This document shows, piece by piece, positions 12,181 through 22,500 of a stretch of 64,000 bases of DNA (positions are counted from its first letter, which is position 1; each line of letters begins with the position of its first letter). The notes beneath the pieces are model-generated. The model was not told where the DNA came from. It searched no databases and saw nothing but the letters and a program-made list of their open reading frames with translations. The translations under genes and the position numbers were made by a program. Source of the DNA: Sphagnum magellanicum (lineage: Eukaryota; Streptophyta; Sphagnopsida; Sphagnales; Sphagnaceae); contig CM038916.1 in assembly GCA_021904315.1 (NCBI GenBank), positions 2,232,001 through 2,296,000 of the forward strand, read 5' to 3'.

Positions 12181-12323
12181 GTAATAGTTGATTATGACTG
12201 TTGCTCGGTAGTCTAGTCGATTATGACCGTTGCTTTGTAGTCTAGTCTATTATGACCGTTGCTTGGTAGTCTAATCAACTATCTACATTGCTTAGTAGTC
12301 TAGTCGACTATCTACGTAGATAG
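12181..12323 (+). repeat. 29-bp tandem repeat, about 5 copies (hAT subterminal)
   Basis: Units start at about 12181, 12208, 12237, 12266 and 12295, with exact 29-bp spacing for the last four. The consensus is gtagtctagtcgattatgaccgttgct. The gtagtc and tagtcgact motifs also occur near the left terminus, in keeping with binding sites for the transposase at both ends. Confidence 0.9.
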
Positions 12324-12360
12324 TTGGAGACTATAGTCAGTACATCAACTAAAAGCTGCA

Positions 12361-12377
12361 TCGACTACAGGTCCCTG
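12361..12377 (-). repeat. Right terminal inverted repeat of the hAT element
   Basis: Reads tcgactacaggtccctg on the plus strand. It is followed by attatggt (12378-12385), the right copy of the target duplication, which differs from the left copy by a single transition. Confidence 0.9.
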
Positions 12378-12399
12378 ATTATGGTGTAAGTGTTTTTGT

Positions 12400-12960
12400 T
12401 GTACATAATAGTCCATATTTTGCAAGATTTAGTGTTTAATAATTGACCATGGAGATACATAAAATAATTAAGATAAGAAAAAATTCCATAAAACAACCTT
12501 TACATGATATAATCACATGACACAAAAGTCATAAACAAATTTGAAGTTGTCAAAATAGATTGAGTTTTTAAAGTTTTAGCAAATCACTTGTAACAATCCA
12601 TAAAAAATGACTATGAACTCAATATGTCATCATAGGGTGCCCATTTTAATAAATATTTTGACATGAAATATGGTGTGATGACATTAATATTGTAATGAAC
12701 ATTTTTAAAGGATTTTGATGATCAAAATGTTCAGATTTTTATTGAAATTTGATTGTCATTCATTTAATAAAATTAATAATTTAAATATCCATTTTCCAAA
12801 TGTAAGATCTTCATGAGTTGAACTGGGGCAAGCAAAGTACTAAACATGAATATCTATGGACACCTTGCCACATGGCTTGCATGATTAAAGGTGTTCTCCT
12901 TACTTAAACTTAATTTACATACAATGTGTATTAAATTATGAACTGAGCCAAGTTGCCAGT
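12400..12960. other. Intergenic, AT-rich
   Basis: Right flank of the hAT element and distal upstream region of the ERF gene. No gene, RNA or repeat structure is recognised. Confidence 0.5.
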
Positions 12961-13405
12961 AATAGTAGCACCTCAATATGCTTTTACACTGAGGTTCATC
13001 CACAACTGAGTCATAAGGGGGCATCCAGTGGATGATGTGCGGTTGGGTGCTGGTTCTCCTCTGGCAGCACGAAGTTGGGTTTCCGAAACGGGACGGGGTC
13101 TTGAAAGGAATATTATTTTTTCAGGTCTTTTGGTCGCAAACCGACCAAGGGATAGAGGTGGATACATAGACCCCGGAATGTAGTTCCCCGTTGTAAAATC
13201 TAATATAGTTACCACCGAGGTGGTGGTGGTGGTGGACCTCCTCCTCTTCGGTGCTCACTGCAACTGCTGTCTGTCCGGGAGTCCTAGATCCTGTTTTGGC
13301 AGTGTGATTTATTCCCCCTCGGACGGACGGACTACCCCTGCTTGTCTGTCTGCCTGCCGGCCCCGTCGGAAAACTTGTCCTGAATTCTTGAGATTAAGCC
13401 TGGCA

Positions 13406-13413
13406 TATAAATA
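13406..13413 (+). promoter_or_regulatory. TATA box of the ERF gene
   Basis: TATAAATA lies 320 bases before the start codon, in a GC-richer zone (12990-13720) that stands out from its surroundings. Transcription would start near 13440, giving an untranslated leader of about 285 bases. No other TATA-like motif lies between it and the start codon in a better position. Confidence 0.65.
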
Positions 13414-13725
13414 AAAGATTGAAGAGCGGCGGCGCTGAGTGTTTACAAAGAGAGGACTTGATCAGAAGATTCAAACCATCGAAGTTGTTTGTTTGTTTGT
13501 CGTGTCGAGACTCAACTACAGCCAGTTGGTGGTCTTGACTCTTTGATTGTTCTTTGGTCCCAGTCCCAGCTTGATCTCTAGTTTATTGTTAACTGCAGCT
13601 GTGCAGCTGTGCGCCTTAGGTAAAGAAAGGCACCTAGGTTAGGCTTTTACAGATCGACGTAGCCCACTACTCCTCATTTTCTGGGAAAAGCAGAGAAGAG
13701 AGAGCGCGCGAGCTAGTTCAAAGAC

Positions 13726-14957
13726 ATGGGACGGACTCAGAGATATAGAGGAGTGCGACAGAGACACTGGGGCTCTTGGGTATCGGAGATACGTCACCCT
13801 CTCTTGTACATTCCTGGACTCTCCTGATCTCTTTCCTTCACATTTTCGTTAGCTAGTTTAGCGAGAACAATCCACAATTCTCTTCTTTTCTCTCCTTATA
13901 AGTCCTGCAGGCGTCTTGCAGCCACACATTTTATCAATTGATGGATACCAGCTGCTGCGCGTCATGCCAACTAGTTCTTTTTCGAGTTGCATATATTCAG
14001 GGCTCAGATTGTAAGCTGTTGCTGAATCTGATGAATGAGATCTGCCTCGATTCCCCCGGGGTAGAATTGTCAAAACTGTTCTAATTGATCCACAACATGA
14101 GCAAGGCCCTAACAATCTAAAGCTTGTTATTCCTGGGTTTTGGTAATGTGACAAGCCTATGGTTGAAGATCGCTCGACTTCATCCTGCATATCTATATAT
14201 ATGCAGTAGTTGGTGATATGCTTTGAACAGCATGCATGCACAGCTTTGATAGTTGGTGTCATAAATGGCAGTGTGTTCTAGCTGTAGATCAGACATTTTC
14301 CTCAAATCTGCTGAAATGTGTAGTAGCACTTTTCTTGCGAGAAGAAATTTTCAGTTGTTATAACATTTGTTTCCGGGTTTTGTTTTTTGCAGGAAGACTA
14401 GAGTCTGGCTAGGGACTTTCGAAACGGCTGAGGATGCAGCGCACGCCTACGACGAAGCTGCCCGACTCATGTGTGGTATTCGAGCACGCACCAATTTCCC
14501 ATTGGACCCAAATGCTCCTCATAATCCCAAAACCCAGATGCTATCAGCAACTCTGACTGCAAAACTCCAGCGCTGGTATTTAGCCTCTCAGGATCACAAC
14601 TTGGTGCAGCAGCAGCAGCAGGTGAAGAAGAAGGACAACGCAAGAAATATGGAGCAGTCGCTCACGTGTTTGTGCTTGGACACGGAGCAATCTAATCTTG
14701 GGATATGGCAGAAGAAGACAGGCAGGCAAGCTGAGTCGAACTGGCTGAGAAAAGTCGAGTTTGGAAGCTGCAACAGCAGCTCCCCGCTTATAAAGCCTGA
14801 ACCCTCGACAGACAGTTGTATGAGTGAGGAAGACAAGTTCGCTTCGGAGATGATCGAGGAGCTTCTAGGTCAAAACTCTGGTCACCTGGAGCTTATGTCT
14901 CCTTCGATGTCTGATTCCAGCTGCAGCAGCACGTCCTGTCTCACAGCTTTCTCATGA
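13726..14957 (+). CDS. SHN: SHINE/WIN1-type AP2/ERF transcription factor
   Basis: Exon 1 is 13726-13805 and exon 2 is 14393-14957, giving 214 residues. The protein has a complete AP2/ERF DNA-binding domain at about residues 7-64: [19 protein letters not shown], then [19 protein letters not shown] and ARTNFPL. The [15 protein letters not shown] signature, the intron position inside the domain, a middle motif ([13 protein letters not shown], about residues 88-100) and a C-terminal motif ([11 protein letters not shown]) together define the SHN/WIN clade. Known members are nuclear activators of cutin and wax biosynthesis genes and of cuticle and surface patterning. The linker contains a short Gln run and a Lys cluster, and the tail is rich in Ser and acidic residues, as in activation regions. 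The start ATG gives the clade-typical short N-terminus. The gene is isolated, with no neighbour within several kilobases on either side apart from the hAT element. Confidence 0.95.
13806..14392 (+). other. Intron of the ERF gene (587 bp)
   Basis: The donor is gtacat after cctctctt and the acceptor is ttttttgcag before gaagactaga. Splicing joins TT with G to make Leu and continues in frame into the second half of the AP2 domain, restoring the family's conserved block. SHN-clade genes characteristically carry an intron at this site. A minus-strand open frame in the intron (13858-14262) has no coding support. Confidence 0.92.
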
Positions 14958-16230
14958 GGTACACGTCTTATCCTCACTTCTCTGCATGCCCGCTACTATC
15001 TAGCTAGCTGAGCAGATTTCATGCGTTTCACATTTCATGCGTTTCTATCAAAAAGTGCTAGGGTTTTGCGGTACGAGTTAACAATCCCGGGGGAGCGAAG
15101 GAAGGAATTAGCAGGCGCAGCTGAAACGGTTGTACTCAACCTCCTGGAGATTGAGTCTCAAATCGTGTTTGTTCTCTTCCAACAGGTTTTCCTTGTTGTC
15201 ACTCGGGTGAATGCGATTGCAAACTAGAGGCTGGAGAGGAATGGCGCAGACGCAGGACGACTATAGTAGTAGTCCTCGGTCGATCCTCCAGGGGAAAAAA
15301 AAAAGTACAATTTGTAGATCTTGTCACAGCTAGCTGGTTTCCATTTCAATCCGTTTTAACTAGTCCTCTTCTCGAGCGCTGATCATGATCGGTGCTGCAG
15401 TGACTACGCTTCCAAAGTTTACGAATCTGATGCCAGACAAGAGAAATATCGTTGACTAGACCATCAGCAACTAGATCGTAATTGCACAGTACACTCCCAG
15501 CCGCTAAGGAATTCCCAGGAGTTCATGTACTACTATGCAGATAGGTTCAACCCAGTTAACATCCATGAGGAGCTTCTAGAGCAACCTTATTTCCCTAGCC
15601 AAATTTGTTTGTATCAACCTTCAGGTTGAGTCAGTGTGCAATTTACTAGAGCATCTCCTGGTAGATCCGATCATCATCCGCGTGTGATTAAGTAGCTAGC
15701 ATTAGCTCCAGAGCCCTCCTGCAGCAAAAATCTTCACAGATTCATGCATGCAAGAAGAGACTCGGACACGAGTTGATTATTACAACAGTGTGCACTGCAT
15801 GTACATAGCATGTACAAAACTCGCGTCCATTAGCTAGCTAGCTAGCTGCTTCATCAAACTGGCGCACACTTGTAACTTCCAAGACATTAATGAAAAGTCG
15901 AAGCTTTGTGTCCTCGACTCTTATACATGGTCTAGACTCTCTCTCTCTCTATTTATAACTTTATCCGGATGATCGATGGTCTGCTCGGATTATTTCTGGT
16001 CCCAATCTTTCTTCCAGCTTAAACGAATTGTGCTACATCAGAAGAATATGCGTGTTTTGGAACCAGCAGCTTGTATACTCTCTCATCCGCAACTCTCGCA
16101 GCTGCATGCTGCAGGTATATATTATAAAACACATTTGCGCTGCTGCATGAGCTGCAAGGGGATGACCAGATCACCTTGACCAGATTCTTTTGTCGATCCT
16201 TACACCAAAAAAACAAGCGGTTTGTCACAT
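14958..16230 (+). other. 3' untranslated and downstream flank of the ERF gene
   Basis: GC content stays higher than in the intergenic sequence until about 16200. The stretch includes gctagctagctagctagctgc at 15830-15850 and a (ct)n run near 15940. There is no further coding frame with support. A near-poly(A) signal such as attaatgaaaag (about 15885) could mark the transcript end, but this is a guess. Confidence 0.4.
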
Positions 16231-16239
16231 AATGGCTCT

Positions 16240-17080
16240 GTCCTTTTTAAATGGCATCATAAGGATGACAAATGTTCAACATACTAACTTGGAAACACAT
16301 GGTGCTGATTAGCATGGTGAAGGCGAAGTGGATACTTCAATTAGTTATGTGGGAATTGTTTCTGTAGCGAACTCCAAATTACTCTAGAATGTAGGGATAC
16401 CGAACTTTGGCCCGTGTCTGCGTGCATCACAATGTCTCTTCTCTGAAGGGAGGGGGAGAGCCAAGAAAACCATTGAACACACATTTGGTTTTAGCATCCA
16501 GATGTTCAAATTGGCCGTGTCAATTCACTAAAAACCTTCGTCATTCCACAGTAGAATCGCACAGAATGACCGAAACTAGAAATTTTTTTGATTAAGTGTT
16601 TCGACATCATAATTAGACATCATATTAATGCAGAAGAAATTCTACCAAGTGGGCGCCAGAAACAGCACGTGAGAAGAAAAGTGCACCTGCCTTCTAACCG
16701 AGGTTTTAGCCGTCTTTCACGGATAACCAGAATATCTACTGTAAGAGCAAAAGGCATAAATTCAGCTAATGATCAGAAAGTTGTACAGTAGTAGTGCAGT
16801 GTATTCTGTCTGCATGTGCTAGTGATCGGCTCTGTATTCTATCTTTTTGTGTCTGTGATCAGACTCCCGTATCATGTGGCCTGTGCAGTGTGCGCGTGTG
16901 TAATCACTGTGTCATTGCAAGTACCGTGTGTCATCAGATGATCCTGAACAAGATTAATCCATTCTTTTATTGTGATCAGGAACAAAATATCTGCAAAATA
17001 TTTGTCTTTACGTCTTGACTCTCATCTATCTGTGTGCAAAACACGCGACGTTCTTCATTTTCTTAGTTCAATTACTTCTG
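16240..17080. other. Intergenic, no gene seen
   Basis: Short open frames only. A TG-rich stretch at 16795-16950 has repeated gtgtctgtgatc and gtgtgc phrases. No element or gene is recognised. Confidence 0.4.
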
Positions 17081-18250
17081 AGTTCATTTTGACTTTTATC
17101 AACGTAGGGATTATTGTTTACACTAATTAGAGTTAAAGAAGTCAGCTTGTGCAGAAAGTTCTTTAATTTTTCATTATATACATTTTCATCTTGACTTTGT
17201 TTTATAATTATTATCTTCACCCGATTCAATTAGTCAGATGCCCTAGAGTACAGTTATCGGTACCTTTCTTATTAACCGGTGTTATGTGGGTACCACAGAC
17301 CCCACAGCACATGATCAACTACTTTCATTTTAAGTACAAGTGCATCAACTTCTTCACTTGCTAGACAGTCTTATTATTATTACTACTACTTAATACAGTT
17401 TTATTAGTTCATTTTGACTTTGCAAAGTGGTTGTTAAAGATTGCAGATAAAGAATTGTCAAAGAAGTCATTAGCCTGAAAGTTGTGATATTTATTTTTTG
17501 CAAAGCTCTAATTATTGAAACTACTTAAATTTGTTTTTATTTCGACGTAGTCTTAGTGATTGTTGTGACTAGATTCTGCAAGTAGTTATTGATCAGTTTC
17601 CATACGGCGCCTATCTCTTCAACCAGTAACTGTAGGGACACCCATAACACGCTGTCTTTTATTTCAATTTTGTTATGTTGCAGGAGTTGCAGTCATCCAT
17701 AATTATCAAAATTTGGCCTAAAACAAATAGGGCCTAAACCCTAAAACATGAAAGTAAAAAACATTCAAGCATCCAGCTATATTGTTGGCTACCTATCGAA
17801 AACCAATAGAGTTTGGTGTCTTTTATAAAAACTTTCCATATTTGGCGACTAGAAATGTCAGAAAACACCTTTTCTTACACCTTTTTTCCGGCATTTTGAG
17901 AAACAAACTGGCCAGATGGTGAAAATTGACATATTAAAAACCCAATTTTGAAACATGTGAACAACTTCAACTTCATGGGCTAGAATGAATAACTACTTAG
18001 TTCATAATTTTCACAGTGTGACGTGATCTATAAAACTAGAAGAGAAATGTCAGCTTGAAACTTTGAAAGTGGTGAACTTTATTTTCTGGTAAGTTTTATT
18101 TTTAAACTTCTCAATTCCATTCAAAATCTGTCTAGTCTATTGTTACAACTAGATTATTCAAGAAGTCCGCTCCCTAAAGCACTTATCTTATCAAACAGGA
18201 ACTGTAGGGTGAAGCAGCACCTGCACGGGTACCTTAACGTTCTTGAGTGA
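17080..18250 (+). repeat. Three diverged copies of a repeat of about 400-600 bp
   Basis: Blocks near 17100-17300, 17400-17640 and 18020-18240 share the order 'aaagaagtcagcttg', 'gaaagtt', 'tttaatttt', then 'tgttacaactagattatt(c/g)aagaagt' and 'cttat..caaccaggaactgtaggg'. Similarity is partial and best between the second and third copies. No coding frame is conserved among them. Confidence 0.4.
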
Positions 18251-18410
18251 GGCCTCTGATAGGTAGTAATTAACCTGGAGAATGCTAAATTTGGACTCCA
18301 AAGGGTTTGACATAAGGATGGGACACCTATAATGTTTAGAAGTAACCCAAAAGCATTTGGGGCTTTTACCATGGTACACCACGTAGGTGCTGGTTGACCC
18401 AAGGCTACAG
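18190..18410 (+). repeat. Dispersed repeat, partner at 26530-26740
   Basis: The order gtaccttaacgttcttgag, gaggcctct, gctaaatttggactc, catttggggctttt, gtgctggttgacccaag is matched at 26530-26740 by the same phrases with substitutions. The two copies share about 200 bases in the same orientation, pointing to an old interspersed repeat. No element ends were found. Confidence 0.6.
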
Positions 18411-18596
18411 AATACAGTTAGACTTCACTCTTCACTGATAACTAGTAGTTTGATCAGTTGTTTACCTGCACATGGTAGTTTACAAATCAAAGCCTAAGTG
18501 AACACTTTTTAGCACGGTCTTTAATTTAGGGCTGCTCTCTCCTTTATGAGATGGTCACTTTCTGAACAATAGATGGTACTGTAATGGGATTTGCAC

Positions 18597-19623
18597 CAGT
18601 GTTGGCCAGTTACCCCACCTTGCAGTCAGATTTGAAGAAAATTAATTAAAATATCAAGATGTTGAAATTTTTCATAAATTTCAGGAGAAAAATGTTGAAA
18701 TAATAGAATTGCCTAATTCAATGAAAATTCAAATTGGCAAATGTGAAACACCATAACTGTTTTATCTACATGTATTGAAGTGAGAACACATGAAACTTGT
18801 AATACCATGAAATTTCAAAAATAATTATATAAAATTAACTTCACAAAAAATATATATAATATGAAACTCAATAAGGTACAGCCTTGAAATAACACAAAAC
18901 TTGAAGCCACAATACATTTGACCATTAATGGTGCAATCTCATTTTTAAATTTTTTAAAAAATTCCTAGTCTTCTACATCCTCTTTTAACACATGTCACAA
19001 TCATCAATTGAAAAAACAAGTTTATTTTTGGACTTGTCTCTTATACAAGTTGTCAAAATATTAAGATTTAGGACATGTGTTGAAAGCTAGAAAAGCTTAA
19101 TTTGAGATGCTGAAAACCCCTTGCTCTAAAATTAATTCAATTTGAAACTTGGCTACTGAATTTGACCACATTGTACCTAGGGTATTGAGAAAAGACCCGC
19201 TCACCAATCTGGTTATTCAATAAGTTACCAGCCAGTTATTGATTTTTTAAAAAATTGTTCAATAACCTAATTGCTTGATATGGAATTTTTTAATTTTAAT
19301 AACCTACCTAGATCACTCAATTATCAGGTGCCACGTAGGTTATCAATTCTAAAACACTAAACATGTTTATGATAGAAAAGAAACACATTTAATATTTTTA
19401 AAGAAAAACCCTGTGACCAATTGATGTAGTACCAGTAGCTCTCAACCAGGTATTTAAGAACTGACCGTTATGCATAACTGATTCCTATTACCAAAAATAC
19501 TGAATAAATTTATAACAGGAATTATTATTTTGACAATGAAATTGATAACTCCTGGTTCTATTTTTCAAAAAAACGATACTGATAACTGGCAATTATTAAA
19601 AAAGCAATAACCAGCCAACACTG
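18597..19623. mobile_element. Non-autonomous hAT-like element, 1027 bp
   Basis: The left end cagtgttggccagttacc and the right end (reverse complement cagtgttggctggttattgc) form terminal inverted repeats that differ mainly by transitions. The flanking 8-mers atttgcac (18589-18596) and attcacac (19624-19631) match at 6 of 8 positions, as expected of an old 8-bp hAT target duplication. The interior is AT-rich with no coding frame, so the element depended on a transposase from elsewhere. Its termini differ from those of the 9259 element (CAGTGTTGG versus CAGGGAC), so it belongs to another family. A shorter relative lies at 3995-4348. Confidence 0.7.
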
Positions 19624-19639
19624 ATTCACACCATTGCTC

Positions 19640-20090
19640 AATCTGTCCCGAAGACCTGTTCATACCCATATGGCAGTGAACTGTGCAGCATTTGTCCTAG
19701 TTACGTGCCAGGGCATGTCTACTAACAACTGCTTGTGAAATGAACTAAAATAAATCTCTACACAATATTTCCCATTCCATGTGAACACCACTATATATCA
19801 ATGGTTTACATAAATGCTTTTATCCTGTAAATCTTTATTAAGAAACACATCGTAGATTAGGGAAATGTACAAAGGAGTAAAATAAAGGAAAAGGGAGAAG
19901 TGACAAGACATCAAGTTGGCTTGAAGTTGCTATGAAAATCTATGCATGTCCATAACTAACCGCTTGTGGAAGGTTGGCCATATTTACATGTCAAAAATCA
20001 ATGGTTTGCAATAAATTGGCCATGGTGATGGGAGGTGTGTTTTGAAGGGGTGGAAGTCAGGAAGTAGTTAAGTCGACAACTATTACCTAA
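19640..20090. other. Intergenic, no gene seen
   Basis: Sequence between the hAT-like element and the end of the RT pseudogene. It may include the untranslated 3' part of the RT element, but no boundary is visible. Confidence 0.35.
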
Positions 20091-20094
20091 CTTA

Positions 20095-22500
20095 AGATGG
20101 AAGATGCAAGCATCCATTGTAATGTGATCAAAACTTTTTTATGAAGTGACCAAGGTAGAAAGATAAGGGCCCTTCGTCCTCTTCAAGCTCCAAATGGCTG
20201 GAATAGTTGTGTAAAAACACATTAGCATGTTTGTGTAAGCAACCAAATACCTCAATTGCTAAGGGGAGGAATTGATCAGTGGGGTGTCGGTTGTGATAAC
20301 TTCTTTCCTTGGCTTGAGCTGCATTTGAGATAACAAATCATGAGTTGTGCAAGATCGGGGAAGTAAATTTGTTCGCATTGGGTTAGCAATGACAACATCG
20401 ACTAAGGTGTGAATGCCATTTTTGGTTAGCACAATGTCAACTCATCGACGAGAGGAGTTGAATGTGGTTGAAAGAAACACATGTAATTATTTTTGTCCCA
20501 CATGGAAATCAACATCTCATGCAATGGTGGTAAAGGTGTCATGAATTGCATCATCAATTCTAATGCGTTCGTTGTCATGAACACATCGTAAAAGGTGGAT
20601 ACCCATAAGGTTGATGGGATGTGTGCACACACATCCAGGGATGCTTGCAATTGAGGGATAGGGTATCCAAGTTACATACGAAATGTTTTGCAAAAATCTA
20701 AAGAATATAATCGAAAGGTTGGAAAAACTACTATAAGCCAAGCACCTACTCCTAGGCTAGAACATGATAAAATTCAGGCACAATGGGCTTCAAATGTTTC
20801 GTCAGCAAGCATGTTGGAAAGAGTATGATGGTGCAAAGGCTCTAAGATGGAATCTTGAAGTTGAACCTTTTGTTGCTCAATGAGTTGTTCAAATGGAAGA
20901 AGACACATACGAGCTAGAGGTGGTAGAAGATCACATGTCGCTTTGAAATGTTACTAGAAAGGAAATGAGTTATCAACTCATGCTAAGGCTTCAAGAAGGA
21001 AAGAATGTTAATCAACCATAAATGTAATAGCTATGACTAAAACAACAAAGGCCCAATTCCCTAAACAGGCTATTGGGGTGCTGGTGGATGTTGACATGAA
21101 CCTGACACCACCAAAAGTTATTGGGAGGGAGGCTTGTTTACGAGTTAAAGGTCTTTTTGGGCTATCAAAGGATCATGGGCCCAAAAGGCATCCAAACACT
21201 TTATGGAAAGAGGAGTCAAAGGAAGTAAAAGGCTCTATGAAGGTGGAAAATGGAAGTGTGCATCATAAAAAATACAATGGGCATTGCATGAAACAACAAG
21301 TTAAAATTCCAAAAGCCACTTGAACATCACCCATTTTAAAGAAAAGGTCCACATGTTGAACATCCTCTTATAAGGCATTTTTTACAAAGGATGATGTGAA
21401 AGTTAAGGTGCCCAATGGAACCCCTAAGATTCTAATTCCTTCATATGGGGTGGTAAAATGGGATGGGGTGTTGAAGTTTGGTGATAGGCCAAAAGGTGAT
21501 CATGCAACACATTTATAAGGTTGGATGGAAAGACTTATTACATGAAGTTCAGTTTAGAAGTGTTCATAAGTACAATGATATAATTGAAAGGGGACTTATC
21601 ATGTGAGTGTCATCTATAATGGATGGAAATAGACAAGAAAGGAAATGACTAATTGTAGAACATAAAGTCCTAAAATGGGCTAAAAGAAATAATGCCCCCC
21701 CCCCCCCCCCCCCCCAAGGATCACTTTACTGAATCCCCATGGGAGATGAAATGAGTATGACATGACCTTCATGATTACGATGACTATAAAACAAAAGAGA
21801 CTTGAATGCATAAAATGCATGAACAAAGGGGATGAGTTGTATGATGTCCTCATTTACTACATAAAGTTTTTAGAATATGACCATTTTTAACACTAAATTG
21901 AAAGTGTTTGTCACATCTAATTGAAGAACAACCCAATCAAGGTGAAGGTCTAGGGTGCATCTAATGATGTGCATTACTATTTCATAACCATCCTTAGTTA
22001 TAATTCCAAATTGGGAAAAAGTGTGTTACAAAAATTTCCCGAAATTGAAAACATAAAGTGAGGCTTATGAAACAATATAATGATTCACCCACTCCAATGG
22101 AATGAACTCCACTTGAAGGCTTGGTCATGGCTAAGAGACGAACTACTCTAAGGACACGTGCAATTTGGGGTGGAATGTGGCCCCATGCAATATGAAAACA
22201 AAATTGGAACAACTGAGGGAATCCATTCATTAAATCTTTAGGGTGAAAATAGTCCTGAAGGTGTTCAAAAACCATCCCAAAATGACCACTTGTTAATAAA
22301 TGTGGCATGCGTTGAAATGCCAACTTGAAGGAATGAGAAAAAAACTCAAGATCCTTGTTTGGTTCATAGTTTTTGAAAAAAAGTGAAAAGTAACCATTTG
22401 ATTCGAGGTGTAATGCGGTGAAGTGGTGTCGAAAGATGTGGGTGTGGGAAAAAATGGTGCCAAAATGCGAGCTACTCGAAAGTATTCCCCCACACAACCA
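20095..22500 (-). pseudogene. Reverse transcriptase with zinc knuckle and restriction-like endonuclease (RT element)
   Basis: Read on the minus strand in three alternating frames. The pre-RT and finger segment near 22055-22115 contains KPSSGVHSIGVGESLY. Motif A follows near 21900-21925 (LQLDVTNTFN, catalytic Asp), then motif B near 21716-21750 (SDPWGG, matching the usual QGDPLGG). Motif C is near 21606-21625 (SIIDDTH, the two catalytic Asp of the [AV]DD type). A thumb-like region runs down to about 20700. Next comes a Cys/His knuckle near 20583-20640 (CAHPINLMGIHLLRC). Last is VDIVLTKNGIHTLVDVVIAN near 20380-20450, with the spaced Asp pattern of a PD-(D/E)XK nuclease. RT followed by knuckle and restriction-like endonuclease is the R2-type layout of non-LTR retrotransposons. 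The copy has many stops and frameshifts, so it is dead. Assignment to RT is firm; the exact clade is inference. Confidence 0.85.
21695..21715 (+). repeat. 21-base poly-C run inside the RT pseudogene
   Basis: On the coding (minus) strand this is a poly-G run placed just after the Gly-Gly codons of RT motif B. It probably grew by slippage from the original GG-rich codons. The run length may also be imprecise in the assembly. Confidence 0.85.

Larger units (their letters stand above)
9259..12377 (-). mobile_element. Full-length hAT DNA transposon
   Basis: The element is 3119 bp. Terminal inverted repeats begin CAGGGAC, matching at 14 of the first 17 positions (left 9259-9275, right 12361-12377). 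It is flanked by an 8-bp target-site duplication, attacggt (9251-9258) and attatggt (12378-12385), which differ by one C-to-T change. The 8-bp duplication and a C/TAGGG-type terminus are hallmarks of the hAT superfamily. The interior holds one transposase frame on the minus strand, and both subterminal zones are crowded with tagtcgact-like motifs, the usual transposase binding regions of hAT elements. The interior is GC-richer than its flanks. With intact ends but a broken transposase, it could only move if supplied with enzyme from elsewhere. Confidence 0.93.

Noticed and set aside
13858..14262. Minus-strand 134-codon frame
   Set aside because: It lies inside the intron of the ERF gene, with no domain and no coding signal.
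15021..15227. Plus-strand 68-codon frame downstream of the ERF stop
   Set aside because: It sits in the 3' untranslated region and has no recognisable domain.
21033..21323. Plus-strand 96-codon frame
   Set aside because: The opposite strand carries the RT region downstream of motif C in readable form, so this frame is its antisense shadow.
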